Assembly: GCF_000341005.1 (NCBI RefSeq) | Contig: NZ_ANBD01000057.1 | Span: 1-36,784, forward strand | DNA length: 36,784 nt | Direction of reading: 5' to 3' | DNA from: Nocardiopsis alkaliphila YIM 80379 | Lineage (GTDB): Bacteria > Actinomycetota > Actinomycetes > Streptosporangiales > Streptosporangiaceae | Shown: positions 32,495 to 36,784 of the stretch, in pieces | Numbering within the stretch: the first letter of the stretch is position 1 | Layout: every line of letters begins with the position of its first letter | Notes under the pieces: model-generated | The model's database searches: none | Told to the model about the DNA's origin: nothing | What the model saw: the letters and a program-made list of their open reading frames with translations, nothing else | Position numbers and translations under genes: made by a program

Positions 32495-33210
32495 GTACCG
32501 AACCCCTCCTGTCCGTCCAAGGGCTCACCGCCCACTACGGTCCGGTCCGCGTCCTCGACGACGTCTCCCTGGACGTTCCCGACCGTGGTCTGTGCGCCGT
32601 CCTGGGCGCCAACGGTGCCGGTAAGACCACCCTGCTGCGTACGCTCACCGGGCTGCACCGGGCCACCTCCGGCCGGGTTCTGCTCGAAGGAGAGGACCTC
32701 ACCCGTCTGCCCGCCGAGAAGGTCATCACCCGTGGCCTGGCCCACGTCCCCGAGGGCGGCGGAGTGATCGTCGAACTCACCGTCGAGGAGAACCTACGCC
32801 TGGGCGGTCTATGGCGCTCCGACCGGCGCGACCGCACCACCTTCGACGAAGTCATGGACCTCTTCCCGCCCTTGGTGGAGCGCCGCACCAAGAGCGCGAG
32901 CACCCTCTCCGGTGGCGAACGCCAGATGCTCGCCATCGGCCGCGCCCTCATGGCCCGCCCCAAGGTGCTGCTGCTGGACGAACCCTCGCTCGGTCTCGCA
33001 CCGCTGATCACCAAGCAGATCTTCACCCTGCTGCGCGACCTGCGCGACCACACCGGACTCACCGTCGTCCTCGTCGAACAGAACGCCGCCGGCGCTCTGT
33101 CGGTCACCGACCACGGATTCGTGCTCAACCAGGGCCGCGTCGCCACCGAAGGGCCCTCCGAGGGCCTTCTGGCCGACGACCGCACGCGTCACGCCTACCT
33201 CGGCTTCTGA
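32491..33210 (+). CDS. livF: Branched-chain amino acid-type ABC transporter ATPase (LivF-like)
   Basis: A 239-residue ABC ATPase with Walker A GANGAGKTT, the LivF-specific LAHVPEGGGVIVELTVEENL, signature LSGGERQMLAIGRAL, Walker B VLLLDEPSLGLAP and switch LVEQNAAGAL. LivF and LivG usually pair as a heterodimer on the cytoplasmic side. It is translationally coupled to livG by a 4-bp overlap; livH starts 10 bases later. Confidence 0.92.
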   Translation: MSTEPLLSVQGLTAHYGPVRVLDDVSLDVPDRGLCAVLGANGAGKTTLLRTLTGLHRATSGRVLLEGEDLTRLPAEKVITRGLAHVPEGGGVIVELTVEENLRLGGLWRSDRRDRTTFDEVMDLFPPLVERRTKSASTLSGGERQMLAIGRALMARPKVLLLDEPSLGLAPLITKQIFTLLRDLRDHTGLTVVLVEQNAAGALSVTDHGFVLNQGRVATEGPSEGLLADDRTRHAYLGF

Positions 33211-33220
33211 GGGAGACCCC

Positions 33221-34072
33221 ATGACCCACTTCATCAACCTGACCCTGAACGGGCTGGCGTCCGGGGCGGCCTACGCGGCGCTCGCGCTGTCCCTGGTCAT
33301 CATCTACCAGGCCACCCGGCTGGTGAACTTCGCCCAGCCCGCCCTGGCCCTGGTGGCGGTCTACGCCGCCTACACCGTCACCCAACTCACCGGTTCCTAC
33401 TGGATCGGATTCGCCTCGGCCCTCATCGTGGGCATGGCGGCGGGTGCCCTCGTCGAACGCGTCATCATCCGCCCCATCGCCAAGACCTCCCAGCTCAACG
33501 CCATCATCGTCACACTCGGACTCCTCCTGGTGATCCAGGGCGGGGTGGGCATGGTCTGGGGCAACGAACAGCACGGCTTCCGCTACGCGTTCAGTTACGT
33601 GGGCCGCTTCTCTCCCGCGGACACCTTCGCCTTGGTCTCCGTGGGGGTCGTCGCCCTGCTGCTCTTCGCCGTCTACCGCTTCACCCCGTTCGGCCTGCGT
33701 ATGCGCGCTGCCGCCTTCCACCCCGAATCGGCGCGGCTCAGCGGTGTGAAGGTGGGCCTGATGCTCACGGCCGGTTGGGGCATCGCCTCCTTCATCGGCG
33801 CCCTGGCGGGGATGCTCGCCGGACCTCCGTTCCTCTCGCCCAACGTGTTCGACGTGGTGTTCGTCTTCGGGATCACCGCCGCCGTGGTCGGCGGGCTGGA
33901 CAACCCCTTCGGAGCGGTCATCGGAGGTCTGCTCATCGGCCTGGGCATGTCCTACGTGTCCGGCTACCTCGGGCCCGAACTGGCCACCCTGTCCGCCCTC
34001 GCCATCGTCGTCATCGTCCTGAGCGTGCGTCCCGACGGCATCCTGTCCCGGCCGACCGCGCGAAAGGTGTAG
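33221..34072 (+). CDS. livH: Branched-chain amino acid-type ABC transporter permease (LivH-like)
   Basis: A 283-residue membrane protein with about 8 hydrophobic segments. Family features: NGLASGAAYAALALSLVIIYQATRLVNFAQPALAL at the N terminus, ERVIIRPIAKTSQLNAIIVTLGL, and the ATPase-contact loop RMRAAAFHPESARLSGV. A GGLDNPFGAVIGGLLIG segment is typical of LivH/LivM. GAGGGAG lies upstream of the ATG. Confidence 0.92.
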   Translation: MTHFINLTLNGLASGAAYAALALSLVIIYQATRLVNFAQPALALVAVYAAYTVTQLTGSYWIGFASALIVGMAAGALVERVIIRPIAKTSQLNAIIVTLGLLLVIQGGVGMVWGNEQHGFRYAFSYVGRFSPADTFALVSVGVVALLLFAVYRFTPFGLRMRAAAFHPESARLSGVKVGLMLTAGWGIASFIGALAGMLAGPPFLSPNVFDVVFVFGITAAVVGGLDNPFGAVIGGLLIGLGMSYVSGYLGPELATLSALAIVVIVLSVRPDGILSRPTARKV

Positions 34073-34074
34073 CC

Positions 34075-35166
34075 ATGTCTCAGCCCACCACCCAGCGCGA
34101 CAAGCGCACCGCAGCCCCTTCCGGGAGCGACCGGACACCGCCCAAGACGCCCCGAGCCTCCAGCTGGGCCTCCATGCCCCTCCCGGTCCGGCACCTGCTG
34201 CTGGCCGTGCTCGGCCTGGTCGGCGTCACCGGACTGCTGTTCGTCACCGGAGACCTCACCGCGCTGCGCATCGCCGCAGTCGGTTACACCATGCTCGCCG
34301 TCGCCGGCCTCCAGCTGTTGGTCGGCGGTTCCGGCCAGGTGTCCTTGGGACACGGCGCGTTCATGATGATCGGTGCCTACACGATGGCACTGCTGGTCCT
34401 GCACCAGCCGATGCTTCCGCTGGCCGCCAACCTCGGCATCATCGTGGTGGTATCGATCATCGCCGGTATCGCCGTCGGTGCCGCCACCGCGCGGCTGCAC
34501 GGCCCCTACCTGGCCGGTGCCACCCTCATCCTCGCGGTGGGGTTGCCCGGCCTCACACACCGCTACCACGACCTTCTCGGCGGTAGCAACGGGCTCAACA
34601 TCCGTACCGCCGGGGCACCGCCCTTCCTCCAGGACCTGCTCAGCACCAGTGAATGGCGGGCGCTGGTCGTGTGGACCACCGTCGTCATCGGTCTGGCGGT
34701 GCTCGCCACCATCTCGTCCGGACGCCTGGGGCGCCGGATGCGCGCCATCCGTGACGACGAGACCGCGGCCGCCATGGCCGGTGTCCCCGTCGGTAAGACC
34801 AAGGTGGTCGCCTTCGTCATCGCCTCCACCGCCGGTGGTCTGGCCGGTGGCCTCCAGGCCTACGTACTCGGCACCGTCACCCCCAGCAGCTTCACGCTCG
34901 TGCTGTCGCTGACCCTGCTCGCCGCACTGGTCCTCGGTGGCATCGGCAGCCTGTGGGGTGCTTTGTGGGCCTCGATCGCCATCGTCTACCTACAGATCTG
35001 GGCCGGCGACCTGGCCGGCGCCATGAACCTGAGCCGCGACGCGGAGAACAACCTGCCCATCGTGTTCTTCGGCGTCGTACTCATCCTCGTCCTGCGTTTT
35101 TGGCCCCTGGGTGTCCACGGGGCCCTCCAGAGCCTCAGAGCCCGTCTCCGAGCCCGCGAGTCCTAA
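34075..35166 (+). CDS. livM: Branched-chain amino acid-type ABC transporter permease (LivM-like)
   Basis: A 363-residue membrane protein starting 2 bases after livH, with AAAGGTG overlapping the end of livH. A hydrophilic, Pro/Ser/Thr-rich N-terminal stretch (~35 residues) precedes about 9 helices. LivM markers are GGSGQVSLGHGAFMMIGAY, the GRLGRRMRAIRDDETAAAMAGVPVG coupling loop, and GGIGSLWGALWAS. It pairs with LivH to form the channel. Confidence 0.92.
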   Translation: MSQPTTQRDKRTAAPSGSDRTPPKTPRASSWASMPLPVRHLLLAVLGLVGVTGLLFVTGDLTALRIAAVGYTMLAVAGLQLLVGGSGQVSLGHGAFMMIGAYTMALLVLHQPMLPLAANLGIIVVVSIIAGIAVGAATARLHGPYLAGATLILAVGLPGLTHRYHDLLGGSNGLNIRTAGAPPFLQDLLSTSEWRALVVWTTVVIGLAVLATISSGRLGRRMRAIRDDETAAAMAGVPVGKTKVVAFVIASTAGGLAGGLQAYVLGTVTPSSFTLVLSLTLLAALVLGGIGSLWGALWASIAIVYLQIWAGDLAGAMNLSRDAENNLPIVFFGVVLILVLRFWPLGVHGALQSLRARLRARES

Positions 35167-35192
35167 ACCTCCCCCCAACGAAGGAGAACACC

Positions 35193-36518
35193 ATGCGAAA
35201 GAGCACTGGATCCCGGGCCTTTCTGGCCTCGGGAATGGCCCTGACCCTGTTCCTCACCGCCTGTAGCGGTGCCGGGCAGGTCGGCGAGAGCGACGACGTC
35301 GACCTGGACGTCAGCACCGGTGTCACCGACGACACCGTCGTCATCGGAACCCACCAGCCCCTGACCGGGCCGGCGGCACCCGGATACCTGGCGGTCTCGC
35401 AGGGGGCGGCGGCCATCTACGAGTACGTCAACGCCCAGGGCGGCGTGAACGGACGCCAGATCGACTATCGGGTCGAGGACGACGTCTACGACCCCTCCCA
35501 GACCATCGACGTCACTCGTCAGCTGGTCATCGAGGACGAGATCTTCGCGATGGTCGGGGGCCTGGGCACGCCCACGCACAGTGGTGTCCTGGACTACCTG
35601 AACGAGGAGGGCGTTCCCGACATCTTCCCCTCCTCCGGTGCCTTGGCCTGGAACAACCCCGAGGAGCACCCGCTCACCTACGGTTGGCAGACCGACTACA
35701 CCAAGGAAGCGAAGATCCAGGGCGAGTACATCGCCGAGAACTTCGCCGGGCAGGATGTCGGTTACCTGTACCAGAACGACGACATCGGCGAGGACTCCCA
35801 GGCCGGGCTCGACCAGTACCTCAGTGACAACGTCGTCGCCCGTGAACACTACGAGTCCGAGGTCACCGACCTGAGCTCGCAGATCGCCGAACTGGAGAAC
35901 TCCGGTGCCGAGGTGGTCGTGTGCTCCTGCATCCCGGCGTTCGTCGCCCTGGGCATGCTGGAGGCCGCACGGATCGGCTACGAACCCCAGTGGGTGGTCT
36001 CCAGCATCGGTGGTGACACCACCACCTTGCAGGGGCTGCTCGCGACGTTCACCGAGGGCAGTGACGCCGAGGACGTTCCGGCCGACGCGTTCCTGGAGGA
36101 CCTGCTGATCACCACCTACATGCCTCGGGTGGAGGACGAGAACGACGAGTGGGGACAGTTCTTCCTCGCGGTCTACGACGAGTACGGCGAGGGCGATGTC
36201 GTCACCAACACGCACGTCTTCGGTATGACCCAGGCCGTCATGTTCGCCCAGGTCCTCAAGTCCGCCGGTGAGGACCTCACCCGTCAGGCCCTGATCGACG
36301 CCATGGAGACCCAGGAGTGGCAGGGGCCCGGTCCGGTGCCCTTCTCCTCCTCCGATGGTGACCACGGTGGCCACCAGGGTGTCTACGTGGTCCAGTACCA
36401 GGCGGGTGGCGGCATCGAGGTGGTCCAGGAACCGCGTGTCACCGACCGTGAGGGTGGCGCCATCGAGGAGACCGACTTCGAGCCCCTGATGCCGGAGGAC
36501 CTCCCCTTCCACGACTAG
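35193..36518 (+). CDS. livK: ABC transporter substrate-binding lipoprotein (LivK/Peripla_BP_6 type)
   Basis: A 441-residue lipoprotein. ATG 35193 follows AAGGAG. A basic start and hydrophobic core lead to lipobox LTAC with Cys24 as the lipidation site, so it is anchored outside the membrane. Then a type I periplasmic-binding fold: VVIGTHQPLTGPAAPGYLAVSQGAAAIYEYVNAQGGVNG, FAMVGGLGTPTHSGVLDYLNEEGVPDIFPSSG, and a lobe-crossing VGYLYQNDDIGED. It is very acidic overall. Residues suggest an amino-acid or related ligand, but the true substrate (branched-chain amino acid, aromatic acid or amide) cannot be told. It is the last gene before a strong terminator. Confidence 0.9.
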   Translation: MRKSTGSRAFLASGMALTLFLTACSGAGQVGESDDVDLDVSTGVTDDTVVIGTHQPLTGPAAPGYLAVSQGAAAIYEYVNAQGGVNGRQIDYRVEDDVYDPSQTIDVTRQLVIEDEIFAMVGGLGTPTHSGVLDYLNEEGVPDIFPSSGALAWNNPEEHPLTYGWQTDYTKEAKIQGEYIAENFAGQDVGYLYQNDDIGEDSQAGLDQYLSDNVVAREHYESEVTDLSSQIAELENSGAEVVVCSCIPAFVALGMLEAARIGYEPQWVVSSIGGDTTTLQGLLATFTEGSDAEDVPADAFLEDLLITTYMPRVEDENDEWGQFFLAVYDEYGEGDVVTNTHVFGMTQAVMFAQVLKSAGEDLTRQALIDAMETQEWQGPGPVPFSSSDGDHGGHQGVYVVQYQAGGGIEVVQEPRVTDREGGAIEETDFEPLMPEDLPFHD

Positions 36519-36784
36519 GTGGTCCGGTTCGCCTCGGATGCCCCGGGGCGTGGCCAGGGAGTACACGAGTAGATGAGGGTGGTGGTCCGGAGGGAGACCT
36601 TCGGGCCACCACCCCTTTCGTTGTGCGAAGAGCCCTCCTGCCCGCAGGTGTCGGGCACGCGACCGGCCACGCGAGGTGGTGTTCGGGGCACCCGGTCCGG
36701 CGCGGGAGCAGGCCCGCCCCACCCCTGCTCTTTCTTCGCCCCCGCCCCGACCTCACACCCGGACACAACAGCGGTGATCTTGCT
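36519..36784. other. Region downstream of the transporter operon to the window end
   Basis: About 266 bases holding the operon terminator at 36577-36622 and no supported gene; open frames on the minus strand are Arg/Pro-rich and look non-coding. Confidence 0.4.
36577..36622 (+). terminator. Terminator of the liv-type operon
   Basis: GGGTGGTGG (36577-36585) pairs with CCACCACCC (36606-36614). An inner CCGGAGG/CCTTCGG arm extends the stem almost without interruption. A CTTTCGTTGT tail follows. Confidence 0.8.

Noticed and set aside
31655-36518. Urea (Urt) transporter identity for the ABC operon
   Set aside because: The binding protein and gene order fit the liv type, and no urease or Urt-specific features are present.
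35163-36722. 519-codon minus-strand frame opposite livK
   Set aside because: Shadow of a strongly supported lipoprotein gene; no ribosome-binding site or recognisable domain.

Overview
The window looks like chromosome of a high-GC actinomycete. Genes carry G or C at most third positions and GTG/TTG starts are frequent. DUF397, FadR/GntR, LuxR-LAL, NYN and STAND-TPR proteins are all present. The overall gene style suggests Nocardiopsaceae or other Streptosporangiales, but that placement is inference; no rRNA, tRNA or CRISPR array was found to settle it.

Layout. 1-3185: the 3' end of an unrecognised acidic ORF, a NYN-domain (PIN-like) protein and a small TPR protein. 3440-8752: a ribonucleotide reductase operon under two layers of control, a tandem pair of NrdR-box-like sites over the promoter and a cobalamin riboswitch in the leader. 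nrdA carries a 378-residue intein inside the specificity loop 2, followed by Gly rather than Cys/Ser/Thr. nrdB has the residue pattern of a class Ic (Chlamydia-type, Mn/Fe, Tyr-less) R2. 9171-12666: DUF397 protein, a convergent STAND NTPase-TPR protein and a small Zn-ribbon protein. 12816-15385: FadR-type regulator and a PutP-type Na+/solute symporter. 15555-17842: an eroded integrative element with a frameshifted Cys/His-rich gene, a coupled partner, a small divergent GntR repressor with a palindromic operator candidate, and a serine recombinase with an internal deletion. 18002-25091: metabolic genes (glycolipid-binding-domain protein, nadE, acyltransferase-3 membrane protein, alpha/beta hydrolase, a decayed SDR gene, and a translationally coupled AGE-family sugar isomerase plus PfkB kinase pair). 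25152-28070 (minus): a compact three-gene ABC-three-component (ABC-3C) system, the best candidate for a conflict/defence system here. 28731-31553: a large LuxR (LAL) regulator. 31655-36518: a complete branched-chain-amino-acid-type ABC transporter (livG-F-H-M-K order) behind a 20-bp TetR-type operator-like palindrome, closed by a strong terminator.

How the parts work together. The nrd operon should be shut off when B12 is available, when a B12-dependent class II reductase (expected elsewhere in the genome) can make dNTPs, and when NrdR senses dATP. The isomerase-kinase pair would take an aldose such as mannose to a phosphorylated ketose. The ABC-3C operon has a nuclease-like/CTD protein, a middle component and a coiled-coil ABC ATPase, with overlapping reading frames that indicate co-translation. 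The most noteworthy points are the non-canonical intein, the class Ic subunit, the ABC-3C operon, and a 20-bp sequence with a palindrome made of two facing DnaA-box-like sites that occurs in two distant intergenic regions.
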